This document shows, in pieces, positions 21,988 to 30,804 of a DNA stretch of 64,000 nucleotides. Within the stretch, counting starts at the first letter, position 1. Each line of letters starts with the position of its first letter. Source of the stretch: VRUE01 sp963720805. Lineage in GTDB: Bacteria > Actinomycetota > Thermoleophilia > Solirubrobacterales > 70-9. The position numbers and the translations under genes were made by a program. Under the pieces are notes generated by a model. That model saw only the letters and a list, made by a program, of their open reading frames with translations, made no database searches and was not told the origin of the DNA. Where the stretch lies: assembly GCA_963720805.1 (NCBI GenBank), contig CAVRGT010000010.1, forward strand, positions 291,290 through 355,289, read 5' to 3'.

Positions 21988-23157
21988 ATGAGCGATAGCA
22001 ACGGAGCAAATGGCAGCAACGGCGCCGGCCGCACGGACGAGAAGGTCCGCGTCGCGATTGTCGGCATCGGCAACTGCGCCAACTCCTTCATCCAGGGTGT
22101 CCAGTACTACAAGGACGCCGACCCATCCGAGGAAGTGCCCGGCCTGATGCACGTCGACCTGGGCGGCTACCACGTCCGCGACGTCGAGTTCGTCGCCGCC
22201 TTCGACATCGACTCCGAGAAGGTCGGCAAGGACCTCTCCGAGGCGATCTGGTCGGGTCAGAACGACACGATCAAGTTCGCCGAGGTGCCCAACCTGGGCG
22301 TCAAGGTCGAGCGCGGGATGACCCACGACGGCCTCGGCAAGTACCTCAAGGAGAAGATCACCAAGGCGCCGGGGGAAACCGCCGACATCGTCGGCATCCT
22401 CAAGGAGACCAAGGCCGACGTGCTGGTCTGCTACCTGCCGGTCGGCTCCGAGGACGCGACCAAGTGGTACGTCGAGCAGGCGCTCAAGGCGGGCGTCGGT
22501 TTCGTCAACTGCCTGCCGGTCTTCATCGCCCGCGAGGACTACTGGGACAAGCGCTTCAAGGAGGCCGGCCTGCCGATCATCGGCGACGACATCAAGTCCC
22601 AGGTCGGGGCGACGATCGTCCACCGCCAGCTCGCCCGGCTCTTCCACGACCGCGGCGTCCGCGTGGAGCGCACCTCGCAGCTCAACGTCGGCGGCAACAT
22701 GGACTTCTACAACATGCTCGAGCGCGAGCGGCTCGACTCGAAGAAGATCTCCAAGACCAACGCGGTCACCTCGATCATGGGCCACGACCTGCCCGCCGAG
22801 GACGTCCACGTCGGTCCTTCGGACTACGTCGCCTGGCTGACCGACCGCAAGTGGGCGCACATCCGCCTCGAGGGCAAAGCCTTCGGCGACGTGCCGCTCA
22901 ACGTCGAGCTCAAGCTCGAGGTCTGGGACTCGCCCAACTCGGCCGGCGTCGTCATCGACGCGGTGCGGCTGATCAAGCTGGCGCTCAACAACGGCATCGC
23001 CGGCCAGCTCGACGGGCCCTCCAGCTACCTGATGAAGTCGCCGCACAGCCAGCGCCCCGACGACGAAGCGCGCGAGCAGACCGAGGAGTTCATCGCGGCC
23101 AACGCGCGCGGCAAGACGCCGGTCGCGGCCGGTCGAGTTGCGCAGGCTGAGGCCTGA
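21988..23157 (+). CDS. ino1: Inositol-3-phosphate synthase
   Basis: NAD-dependent cyclisation of glucose-6-phosphate to inositol phosphate. Rossmann motif VAIVGIGNCANSFIQG near the N-terminus; further family blocks are DVLVCYLPVGSE, GDDIKSQVGATIVHR, QLNVGGNMDFYNM and LKLEVWDSPNSAGV. Length 389 matches the short actinobacterial form. ATG 21988 follows GAGGAAGGAC. With the preceding CDP-alcohol transferase it forms a phosphatidylinositol pathway, unusual outside actinobacteria. Confidence 0.96.
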   Translation: MSDSNGANGSNGAGRTDEKVRVAIVGIGNCANSFIQGVQYYKDADPSEEVPGLMHVDLGGYHVRDVEFVAAFDIDSEKVGKDLSEAIWSGQNDTIKFAEVPNLGVKVERGMTHDGLGKYLKEKITKAPGETADIVGILKETKADVLVCYLPVGSEDATKWYVEQALKAGVGFVNCLPVFIAREDYWDKRFKEAGLPIIGDDIKSQVGATIVHRQLARLFHDRGVRVERTSQLNVGGNMDFYNMLERERLDSKKISKTNAVTSIMGHDLPAEDVHVGPSDYVAWLTDRKWAHIRLEGKAFGDVPLNVELKLEVWDSPNSAGVVIDAVRLIKLALNNGIAGQLDGPSSYLMKSPHSQRPDDEAREQTEEFIAANARGKTPVAAGRVAQAEA

Positions 23158-23196
23158 ACGAAGCCGCCTCGGCGGGCTCCTATGCTTTGCGCGTCC

Positions 23197-24473
23197 GTGC
23201 GAATCGCTCTCGATAGCCCAGGTCACGCCGCACCGGCGTGGCACCGAAAACCCGGTCAACGAGTTCGTCGAGCGCGTCTCCGGCGAGCTGGAAGCACCGC
23301 GGCCACCGGGTGCGGTCGCGTCGGCGTCGGCGACCCGGTCAAAAAGCTGCTGCGGGCCTCAACGGTCGGACATCGTCCACGTCCACGAGCCGTTCGCGCC
23401 GCAGGGTTTCCTCGGCGGCCCTGCGCCACTCCTCGTCGCTCAATGTCGCCACCTTCCACGCGCCGCAGGAGCGGGTGCTCTCGACCCAGGTGGCGCGGCC
23501 GCTGGTCGAGATCTTCTTCGGCCGGCTCGACGCCCGCACGGTGGCCCGCCGGCAACGGGAGAACTGCTGGAGCGCTATTTCCCCGCCTCCTACGAGCTGG
23601 TGGAGCCGGCGGGGCGGAGGTCGCGAGTGGTCGCAGGTCGCCGATGAGCTGGAGGCGATCTACCGCGCCTGGCGGCGCGGCGCCACGACCCGACCGGCAA
23701 CGCGGAGGTGCGCCGCGCGTCGCCGAGCGGCCGCTGATCGAGGTCGACCTGCACATGCACACCGACCACTCGACCGATTGCGCGACGCCGGTCGAGGTGC
23801 TGCTGGAGACGGCGCGCGACCGCGGCCTCGGCGCGATCGCGATCACCGACCACAACGAGGTCTCCGGCGCGCTGGAGGCGCGCCGGATCGCCGCGGAGCA
23901 TGGACGACATCAAGGTGATCGTCGCCGAGGAGGTGAAGACGGCCGAGCAGGGTGAGGTGATCGGCCTCTTCCTCGAGGAGAAGATCCCGCAAGGGGCTGA
24001 CGATGGCGGAGACGATCGCGGAGATCCGCGCGCAGGGTGGACTGGTCTACGTGCCGCACCCCTTCGACCGCTTCCACTCGGTGCCCGACTACGAGCACCT
24101 GCTCGACATGGTCGAGGAGATCGACATGCTCGAGGTCTTCAACCCGCGCGTCGCGTTGACCGCCTTCAACGAGGAGGCCGAGCGCTTCGCCCGCAAGTAC
24201 CGGATCGTCCCGGGGGCGGGCTCCGACAGCCACGTCGCCCAGGGGCTCGGCAGCGTGCGGGTGCGGATCCGCGACTTCGACGGTCCCGAGGAGTTCCTCG
24301 AGGCGATGCGCGACGCCGACATCACCCGCAAGCACAAGAACCTGGTCTACGTGCAGACGCTGAAGCTGCTGCAGACGGCGGGCCGGCCAAAGGCGCCGAA
24401 ACGCAGCGTTCCCAACGCCAAGCCGGTGCGCGGGGGTCGGCCGCGCAAACGGCGGCCGGCGAGCAAGAGCTGA
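23197..24473 (+). pseudogene. GT4 glycosyltransferase - PHP domain fusion, internally shortened and frame-broken
   Basis: The 5' part (GTG 23197, MRIALDSPGH) carries pieces of a PimA-like GT4 glycosyltransferase: FVERVSGELEA, SDIVHVHEPFAPQ, NVATFHAPQERVL, TGELLERYFPASYELVEP. These are in different frames, and the second Rossmann lobe appears to be missing. The 3' part is a full PHP phosphoesterase domain: VDLHMHTDHSTDC, IAITDHNEVSG, YVPHPFDRF, PGAGSDSHVAQG, giving the metal His/Asp set. I recall such GT-PHP fusions from this bacterial group. Downstream of inositol synthase, a mannosyl-inositol lipid role is plausible. It may be a real remnant or a collapsed assembly. Confidence 0.6.
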
Positions 24474-24533
24474 TGCAGTCGGGGCACGGCGAGAGGAGCC
24501 GCGGGCGGCCTCGTCAAAGAGAGCGCCCAGCCC

Positions 24534-25140
24534 ATGCCGACGACCGACGACGAGATCAAGGAGAAGTACCTCGAGCGCGCGATCCGCGAGCTCAACCAGC
24601 TGACCCACGATCTCCAGGCCTGCCCCCACTGCCCGCGCGGCAAGCTGATGCCGGTGCTCGGCTCGGGCCACCCCCAGGCCGACGTCTTCATGCTCAAGCA
24701 GGCGCCGATGGCGGCCGAGATCGAAGAGGGTGTCGCCTTCTACGGCCGCGCCGGCAACGCCCTGATGAAGAGCTTCAAGCGGCTCGGGATCGACCCGCTT
24801 GTCGTCTACGGCACGCTTTGCGTCAAGTGCCCGATCGCGGAGCCCGACCTCGCCGCCGAGCCCTGCATGCACCGCGTGGTCGAAGAGATCGCGATCGTGC
24901 AGCCGAAGATCGTCGTCGTCATGGGCGAGCCGGCGCTGCGCGTGCTCAACGGCCTCGAGCGTAGCGCTCTCGCGCCCGATCGAGCCGCGCGAGGGCGAGA
25001 TCCAGGCTTTTACGCCGACCATCGATGCGCTTTACACGCCGGATATTGACGACTCGCTGGATGAGGAGGATGCCAAGGCGCGGTTTTGGCGGTCGTTCAA
25101 GATGCTGGGCGAGTGGTACGAGGATTTGCCGCCCTATTGA
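24534..25140 (+). CDS. Uracil-DNA glycosylase superfamily (family 4-like), frame broken near 24970
   Basis: Removes uracil from DNA; the iron-sulphur family is suggested by cysteines in ACPHCPRGKLMPVLG and GTLCVKCP. The fold blocks are ADVFMLKQAPMAAEIEEG (replacing the usual GEAPG), FYGRAGNALMKSF and VVVMGEPALRVL. The C-terminal part (FTPTIDALYTPDID, ending WYEDLPPY) is one frame away after an indel near 24970. The unusual LKQAP loop in place of GEAPG is worth noting. Convergent with the LLM gene. Confidence 0.78.
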
Positions 25141-25146
25141 GGTGGG

Positions 25147-25264
25147 GGAGGGACCGGGTGCCCCTCCGTCTTGCTGGGGTTTTCGCCTCTAACTTCTCGT
25201 CTCTCGCTGAGTGGGCTGTGCGAAAACCAGGACGCCGCCGCGTCGAGGGGCACCCGGTCCCTCC
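25147..25264. repeat. Long hairpin repeat, family H (copy E), ends the LLM gene
   Basis: A perfect 20-bp stem (25147-25166 with 25245-25264) around a 78-base core; inner stem GGTTTTCGC/GCGAAAACC. The core shares AGGACGCCGC next to the inner stem with copy A. The minus-strand LLM oxidoreductase frame reads through the right arm and half the core, and stops at TAG 25189-25191. Confidence 0.88.
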
Positions 25265-26062
25265 TCTACGGGATTAGGGGCGGCTGCCTCGGCTACGGCC
25301 AGCATTGGATCGACCTTCGCGGAAGCTAGGCCGCGGACGACGACGGTGTCGAGGGCTGTGTAGGCGGCGAGTTTCTGCTGGGCGTCTGAGGGGTCGGTGG
25401 CGGCTACGCCTACGGTGCCCTCGGGTTCGGCTAGGCGGTCGAAGTGGTTGCGGTAGCCGGCGTGGAGGTCGCGGTAGAAGGACTCCTCCTTGGCCAGGCG
25501 CTCGGCGGCGTCGGGGCCGACTGCGGTGCGGACGTAGCCGAAGACCGGTGGGGTCGGGCGGCCGGCCGCCTGTGGCGCCGGCCTCGACCTTGGCGCGGGC
25601 GCCGGCGGCGAACTCGGGGGTCATCCAGTTGAAGAAGACGCCGTCGAACTCGGCCCCGGCGAGGGCGCACATCTTTGGGCCCATCGCGGCGAGGACGAGG
25701 CGGACGCCGGGCAGCTTCTCGCGCAGCTCCGGCAGTGACTCGCGCATCCGCGTCAGCGGCTTCTCCGAGAAGCCGGCGCCGACGCCGAGCCAGAGGCGCG
25801 AAGGGTCGAGGCCGAGCCGCTCGATGTCGGCGGCGATCGTCTCCGGCGGCGTGCGGTCAAGCGCGATCACGGCAACGCCGAGGTCGAGCCCGGGCGCGGC
25901 GGCGCCGAACTCGGCCAGCGTGTCGAGTCCTTTGGCGCCGGGATGGTCGTTCGACCAGATCGAGTCGTAGCCGAGCTCCGCGCAGCGCTCGGCCAGCGGA
26001 CGTGCGACGTCAGGGTCCAGTCCTGCTGCAACTCCGAAGCCTCTGCCTTTCCCGTCTGCCAC
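25189..26062 (-). CDS. LLM-class flavin oxidoreductase, probably F420-dependent; frame broken near 25560
   Basis: A bacterial-luciferase-like TIM barrel: FGVAAGLDPDVARPLAERCAELGYDSIWSNDHPG, LGVAVIALDRTPPETIAADIERLG, LWLGVGAGFSEKPL. The coenzyme is probably F420, common in these bacteria, but FMN cannot be excluded. After an indel near 25560 the frame continues FGYVRTAVGPDAAERLAKEE to VAEAAAPNPVEEG. It then runs into hairpin repeat E, which adds about 20 residues and the TAG stop. The tail is therefore repeat-derived. Confidence 0.8.
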
Positions 26063-26160
26063 GGCGCGAAGCCTAGTGACTGACTTTCGCGCGGATCTTG
26101 TGACTCTTTCTCAACCTGGCCTCAACCACAGACAATAAGTTTCTATCTACGTCTGGAGAC

Positions 26161-26238
26161 ATGAGCAACTGGACCGAAAGACGTGTGGAGAATCTGGAAA
26201 AGGAGTGGCTCGGGACGTCGCTTCGCGATCAACGATGA
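26161..26238 (+). CDS. 25-residue ORF resembling the start of GcrA-like proteins
   Basis: ATG 26161, eight bases after GGAG, encodes MSNWTERRVENLEKEWLGTS and stops five codons later. The first helix resembles GcrA-family DNA-binding regulators (SWTDERVELLKKLW pattern). It breaks off where the helix-turn-helix would begin. It may be a remnant, a chance ORF, or a gene cut by an indel. It sits in an otherwise empty ~290-base gap (26063-26356). Confidence 0.25.
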   Translation: MSNWTERRVENLEKEWLGTSLRDQR

Positions 26239-26356
26239 CGTTCGTGTAGTCTCCGCAGAGAGTTGACGTGCTGAACTTCATTCGTTGAGGCGTGGAACTG
26301 AGCGACTTGCGCTTCCAGCAAGGCGAGGCATGTCGCCGTCGACACCTAGTTCCGCG

Positions 26357-27691
26357 CTACCCGTTCTTCTCCAGCAGCGCCACGCACTCGATGTGCGGGG
26401 TCTGGGGAAACATGTCGACCGGTTTGACGCGGCTCAGCTTGTAGCCGGCCTCGACCAGCTGGGCGGCGTTGGGGGCCAGGGTGGTCGGGTTGCAGGAGAC
26501 GTAGACGATCTTCTTCGCCTCGCACTCGAGCACGCGGCGGACGATCTTCTGCGAGAGGCCGGCGCGGGGCGGGTCGATGACGACGACATCGGGTTTGCCG
26601 GCCTTCTCGATCAGCGGGCGCACGCCGGTGCGGGCGCTGCCGGCCATGAAGTGGGCGTTCTCGATCTTGTTGCGCTCGGCGTTGCGCTCGGCGTCGGCGA
26701 TCGCCTCGGGGACGATCTCCAAGCCCCAGACCTCGCCGGCCCGCTTCGCCATCGTCAGGCCGATCGTGCCGATCCCGCAGTAGAGGTCGAAGACGCGCTC
26801 GCTGCCGCTGAGGCCGGCGAACTCGGCGGCGATCGCGTAGAGGCGCTCGGCCATCTCGGTGTTGGTCTGGAAGAAGGCGCCGTGGGACATCTCCAGCTTC
26901 AGGCCGCAGAGCTCCTCGCGCAGGCGCTCCTCGCCGAGCGCCCCGGTCGGGCCGTCGGTGCCGCCGGAGTCGCCCTCGATCGCCGTGTGCAGGTCGACCG
27001 GGGGTTTGGGGAAGCGTGCCGCCGAGGTGACCAGGCGGGTCTGGATCTGGCCCGTGCGCCAGCCCTCGCGCACGATCAGGTTGCGCAGCACGCCCGGTCG
27101 CGCTCGCGGCCGTCGTAGGCCGGAATCGACTCGAGCCGGGCCCACTCGCGGACCGCGTTGCGCGCCGCGTTGCCGCGCTCGGAGGCGAGCTTGCAGTCGT
27201 CGACGTCGACGATCAGGTCCCAGCGACCGCGGGCGTGGAAGCCGAGGATCGCCTCGCCGTCGCGCTCGCCGAAGGAGTACTCGAGCTTGTTGCGGTAGCG
27301 CCACTGCTCGACTGCCGGCTCGATCTGCTCCAGCTCGAAGCCGTCGAGCTCGCCGATCCGCCGCAGCGCCTCGCCGACCTGGTCGCTCTTCTCGGCCAGC
27401 TGGCGCTCGTAGGCGAGGCCCTGCCAGGGCGCGCCGGGACAAGGCTCGCCGCTCGTGGGTGCAGCGGTCGGCGATGCGCTCGGCGCCGGGGCTGAGCAGC
27501 TCCACCGTGCGCGCCTCGGCGAAGCGCTTCTTCGCTTTCGTGATCTCGACTCGCACCCGGTCGCCGGGCAGCGCTCCGGAGACGAAGACGACCAGTCCAT
27601 CTGCCCGCGCCAGCCCACGCCCGCCGAAGGCGAGCGAGTCGATCTCCACCTCGAGCTGCTCGCCCCGATGGCGGCGGCGCCGGTGCCTCAC
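26357..27691 (-). CDS. RlmD/TrmA-family RNA (uracil-C5) methyltransferase, frame broken near 27430 and 27095
   Basis: SAM-dependent m5U methylation of rRNA or tRNA. N-terminal TRAM domain (DSLAFGGRGLARADGLVVFV, GALPGDRVRVEI), then VFDLYCGIGTIGLTMA (SAM motif), VVIDPPRAGLS and YVSCNPTTLAP with the nucleophilic Cys. 444 residues is the usual size for the RumA/RlmCD group. The middle part (27095-27430) reads in another frame, with KSDQVGEALRRIGEL and WRYRNKLEYSFGE, so two indels bracket it. Which uridine is modified cannot be told. Confidence 0.88.
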   Translation of the reverse strand: MRHRRRRHRGEQLEVEIDSLAFGGRGLARADGLVVFVSGALPGDRVRVEITKAKKRFAEARTVELLSPGAERIADRCTHERRALSRRALAGPRLRAPAGREERPGRRGAAADRRARRLRAGADRAGSRAVALPQQARVLLRRARRRGDPRLPRPRSLGPDRRRRRLQARLRARQRGAQRGPRVGPARVDSGLRRPRARPGVLRNLIVREGWRTGQIQTRLVTSAARFPKPPVDLHTAIEGDSGGTDGPTGALGEERLREELCGLKLEMSHGAFFQTNTEMAERLYAIAAEFAGLSGSERVFDLYCGIGTIGLTMAKRAGEVWGLEIVPEAIADAERNAERNKIENAHFMAGSARTGVRPLIEKAGKPDVVVIDPPRAGLSQKIVRRVLECEAKKIVYVSCNPTTLAPNAAQLVEAGYKLSRVKPVDMFPQTPHIECVALLEKNG

Positions 27692-27706
27692 CGCTGGCCT
27701 GCTCCA

Positions 27707-28157
27707 CTAGGGCAGTTTCTTGCGCGCGCGGCGCGCGGCCTGCGTCGCCTGTTTGCGCACCGGCTCGGCTCGGCCGCCGACCTCGCGACGTGCCTGGTGG
27801 ACCAGCCGTTCAAGTTCCTTGAGCAGCGAGTCGGTCTGGCGCCGGCCCTTTTTGACCAGTTCGGAGAGCATTTTCTCGGCGTCGCTGCGGGTCATGCGGC
27901 CGCGTTTGACCGCGTCGTCGACGACCTCCTGCAGGCGGTCGCGGCTGACCGTGACGTTGCGCTCGAGGCTTTCGCGGAACTGCTCGACGCTCTTGTCGAG
28001 TCCGGTGGTCGAGCCTTTGCTCGCCGCTTTTTTGGCTTTCGCTCTTTTTCGCGGCTGATTTCTTAGCCGCAGCTTTTTTCGGCGCCGCTTTTTTGGCTCG
28101 CGCGCCGGCTTTTGCTTTTTTCGTCGCTTTGCCGGTGGACTGTTTTTTCGCGGCCAT
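27707..28157 (-). CDS. Histone H1-like / phasin-like basic protein, frame broken near 28030
   Basis: The first ~45 residues are almost only Lys and Ala (MAAKKQSTGKATKKAKAGAR), like bacterial H1-type nucleoid proteins. After an indel near 28030 follows an amphipathic helical region (VEQFRESLERNVTVSRDRLQ, MTRSDAEKMLSELVKKGRRQ) ending in a basic tail RKQATQAARRARKKLP. The combination suggests DNA or polyphosphate/granule binding. ATG 28157. It lies between the RlmD-like gene and the second nuclease gene, all on the minus strand. Confidence 0.7.
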
Positions 28158-28228
28158 TTCCGTCGTCGCCTCCTGGTCGTTTGGGCGGATCTTCCCGTCT
28201 GACTATCGCATTCCTGCCGTCCAGACGA

Positions 28229-29104
28229 CTATGGGCTGCCCGTTTTGAAGCGAGCTTGGACCGGAGCGTGGTCGGAGAGGCGGAGCCGCAGGCCGTCGCG
28301 GGGGAGCTCCCGCCGCTCCGCCGACCAGTCTCTCGGCGGCTCGTCAATCTCCAGGTTGCGCGTGAGCAGGTGGTCGATCGCGCGGGGGTGGGTCGGGCCG
28401 TCGAGGTCGAGGCGCTCGCGCAGCGCCTCGAAGGCGCCCGGGTCCTCGGCGGGCCGGAGGTTGAGGTCGCCGCCGAAGAGCAGCGGCGAGTCCCCCGCCC
28501 ACTCGGTCGCGGCCTCGGCGGCGCGCAGGACATCGGCTGTGGCGAGGTCCGGCCGGTCGTTGGTCGCGTGCAGATTGGCAACGCAAAGATCAGAACCCGT
28601 CCCGAGCGCAATCCGGGTGAACGCCATAGCCCGCCGCTCCGGCCGCCCCGGGTGAATCGCCAACTCCCGCCGCTCCACAACCCCCCCGTTCCGGTGCGCC
28701 TTTTGCTCGCCCTCGGTGCATAAGGCGCACCGGAACGGGGTTCGGACCAGGGTTAGGTTTGAGCCGCCCTCGCCGGAGGCGATCAGGTCGGGATTGCGGC
28801 GGGCGATGAAGGTGCGCAGGGAGCTGAGCGAGTTTCGGGAGGTGAGGACGCGGTGCGCCTCTGCGCCACACGCCTCGGCCAGGGGAGCGGCAAAGCGGGG
28901 CGGGCACTCCTGCAAGAGGGCGACGTCCCACTCGGCGTCCGCCAGCAGCTCGGCGAACTCGGCGATCAGGTCGCGGTTGACCTGGACGTGGGTCTCGTTT
29001 CGCTCCTCGACCCCCAGCAGACGCGAGCGCCTGGTGAAGAGGGCCGGATCGGGTGGGAAGTCGCGGCCGTGGAAGAGGTTCCAGCTGACGGCGGTGAATT
29101 CCAC
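28229..29104 (-). CDS. Endonuclease/exonuclease/phosphatase-family protein with an in-frame palindromic insert
   Basis: A 291-residue EEP enzyme with all blocks in one frame: FTAVSWNLFHGRD, WDVALLQECPPRF (catalytic Glu), LCVANLHATNDRP, LLFGGDLNLRPAE and LRLSDHAPVQARF. No signal peptide, so likely cytosolic. Between SNLTLVR and VVERRELAIHP lie 19 residues (TPFRCALCTEGEQKAHRNG) encoded exactly by the 57-bp palindrome at 28684-28740. In relatives these two strands are joined by a short turn, so the insert should be a surface loop. The frame is otherwise undisturbed. Confidence 0.85.
   Translation of the reverse strand: MEFTAVSWNLFHGRDFPPDPALFTRRSRLLGVEERNETHVQVNRDLIAEFAELLADAEWDVALLQECPPRFAAPLAEACGAEAHRVLTSRNSLSSLRTFIARRNPDLIASGEGGSNLTLVRTPFRCALCTEGEQKAHRNGGVVERRELAIHPGRPERRAMAFTRIALGTGSDLCVANLHATNDRPDLATADVLRAAEAATEWAGDSPLLFGGDLNLRPAEDPGAFEALRERLDLDGPTHPRAIDHLLTRNLEIDEPPRDWSAERRELPRDGLRLRLSDHAPVQARFKTGSP
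28684..28740 (+). repeat. Small palindromic repeat, family P (copy 3), inside a coding region
   Basis: A perfect 19-bp stem (28684-28702 with 28722-28740), loop 19 bases, containing the 39-nt family core. It is 57 bases long, a multiple of three, and translated in frame within the nuclease gene at 28229-29104. Confidence 0.92.
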
Positions 29105-29122
29105 CGCCGTAGTATCCGCTGC

Positions 29123-30007
29123 TTGAAGCGTGACTTCCTCACAGGCGAAGAGCTGGGTGCCTTCGAGCTCGGCAAGCTGCTCGACCGCGCCGCGGCGCTG
29201 AAGGCGGGTCGCGGCAAGCGCCTCGGCGCCGACTCGCTGGCCGGGCGCAGCATCGCGCTCGTCTTCGAGAAGCCCTCGACCCGGACGCGGATCTCCTTCG
29301 AGGTCGGGGTCGCCGAGCTCGGCGCCAACCCGATCGTGCTGCGCGGTGACGAAATGCAGCTCTCGCGCGGTGAGTCGCCAGCCGACACCGCGCGGGTGCT
29401 CTCACGCTACGTCGACGCGATCGTGATCCGCTCCGGCTCGCACGAGACGGTGGACGAGCTGGCCGCCGCCGCCGAGGTCCCGGTCGTCAACGCGCTGACG
29501 CCGCTCCACCATCCCTGCCAGGCGCTGGCGGATCTGCTCACCATGCGCGAGCGCCGCGGCGACCTCGCCGGGCAGCGCCTCGCCTACGTCGGCGACGGCA
29601 ACAACGTCGCCCGCTCGCTGACCATCGCCGGCGAGCTGGCCGGGGTCGAGGTCGTTGTCGCGGCGCCGGCCGGCTACCAGCTCGAGCAGGGGCACGAAGC
29701 GAAACTGACCGCCGATCCGCGCGACGCCGCGGCCGGCGCCGACGCGATCTACACCGATGTCTGGGTCAGCATGGGCGACGAGGAGGAGGCGGCTCTGCGG
29801 CGCGCCGACCTGGCCCCGTTCCGGGTCGACGCCGACCTGCTCGCCGCGGCCAAGGACGACGCGATCGTCCTCCACTGCCTGCCGGCGCATCCCGGCGAGG
29901 AGATCAGCGCCGAGGTGCTCTACGGCGAGCGCTCCGCCGTCTGGGGTCAGGCCGAGAACCGCCTGCACACGCAGAAGGCGTTGCTCGAGATGCTGATCGC
30001 CGGCTGA
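29123..30007 (+). CDS. argF: Ornithine carbamoyltransferase
   Basis: Makes citrulline from ornithine and carbamoyl phosphate in arginine synthesis. Carbamoyl-phosphate motif STRTRISFE, HHPCQALADLLT, and the ornithine loop HCLPAHPGEE are all present. TTG 29123 gives MKRDFLTGEELGAF and about 294 residues, near the family norm; the frame is open further upstream but that stretch is antisense to the nuclease gene. lgt follows after 3 bases. The gene is intact, unlike many neighbours to the left. Confidence 0.95.
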   Translation: MKRDFLTGEELGAFELGKLLDRAAALKAGRGKRLGADSLAGRSIALVFEKPSTRTRISFEVGVAELGANPIVLRGDEMQLSRGESPADTARVLSRYVDAIVIRSGSHETVDELAAAAEVPVVNALTPLHHPCQALADLLTMRERRGDLAGQRLAYVGDGNNVARSLTIAGELAGVEVVVAAPAGYQLEQGHEAKLTADPRDAAAGADAIYTDVWVSMGDEEEAALRRADLAPFRVDADLLAAAKDDAIVLHCLPAHPGEEISAEVLYGERSAVWGQAENRLHTQKALLEMLIAG

Positions 30008-30010
30008 GCG

Positions 30011-30802
30011 ATGTACCCCGAACTGCAGATCGGCCCGCTCACCCTGCAGACCTTCGGGCTGATGTTCGCCCTCGCCTTCCTCGCCGCCGGGGCGCTGATC
30101 GGCAAGCGGCTGAAGGAGATCGGCAAGCCCGTCGACTGGGCCTATGAGATGGGCTTTGCGGCGCTGATCGGCGGCATCGTCGGCTCGCGGATCTACTTCA
30201 TCGTGCAGAACTACAGCAGCGTCAAGAGCGACCTGATCGGCAACCTCTTCTCAGGCTCGGGGTTGGTCTGGTACGGCGGCGCGATCGGCGGCGCCCTCGC
30301 CGTGCTTGCCTGGGCCTGGTACCGCGACTTCCTCGGTTTCACCCTGCTCGACCTCGCCGCGCCCGCCCTCGCGCTCGGCTATGCAATCGGCCGCTGCGGC
30401 TGCCAGCTCTCCGGCGACGGTGACTACGGCAAACCGTGGAACGGGCCCTGGGCAATGTCCTACCCCAACGGAACCGTGCCCACGGACCACACCGTCCACC
30501 CGACGCCGATCTACGAGACCTTGGCGATGGGCCTCGGCGCCTGGGTCCTCTGGCAGCTGCGCGACCGCTTCCGCGCCGGCGTCCTCTTCGCGATCTACCT
30601 GATCTACGCCGGGGTCGAGCGCTTCGCGGTCGAGTTCCTGCGCCGCAACAGCGAGGTCGCGCTCGGCCTCACCAGCGCCCAGTTCGAGAGCCTGGGGATG
30701 ATCGCGATCGGGACGATCTGGATCCTCGTCGTGCGGCGCCGACACGGTAGCCTTGCGATCGTGGCTCGCACCGAACCGATCAGACCCGCAGCGGGGCTGT
30801 AG
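30011..30802 (+). CDS. lgt: Prolipoprotein diacylglyceryl transferase
   Basis: A membrane enzyme attaching diacylglycerol to the lipobox Cys of lipoproteins. It has seven or so hydrophobic segments, GFAALIGGIVGSRIYFIV, GLVWYGGAIGG and the family signature GRCGCQLSGDGDYGKPWNG. 263 residues, ATG 30011. Third-to-last conserved part GVERFAVEFLRRN is also present. It lies between argF and prmC with gaps of 2-3 bases, so the four genes argF-lgt-prmC-lysS are one operon. Confidence 0.95.
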   Translation: MYPELQIGPLTLQTFGLMFALAFLAAGALIGKRLKEIGKPVDWAYEMGFAALIGGIVGSRIYFIVQNYSSVKSDLIGNLFSGSGLVWYGGAIGGALAVLAWAWYRDFLGFTLLDLAAPALALGYAIGRCGCQLSGDGDYGKPWNGPWAMSYPNGTVPTDHTVHPTPIYETLAMGLGAWVLWQLRDRFRAGVLFAIYLIYAGVERFAVEFLRRNSEVALGLTSAQFESLGMIAIGTIWILVVRRRHGSLAIVARTEPIRPAAGL

Positions 30803-30804
30803 CC

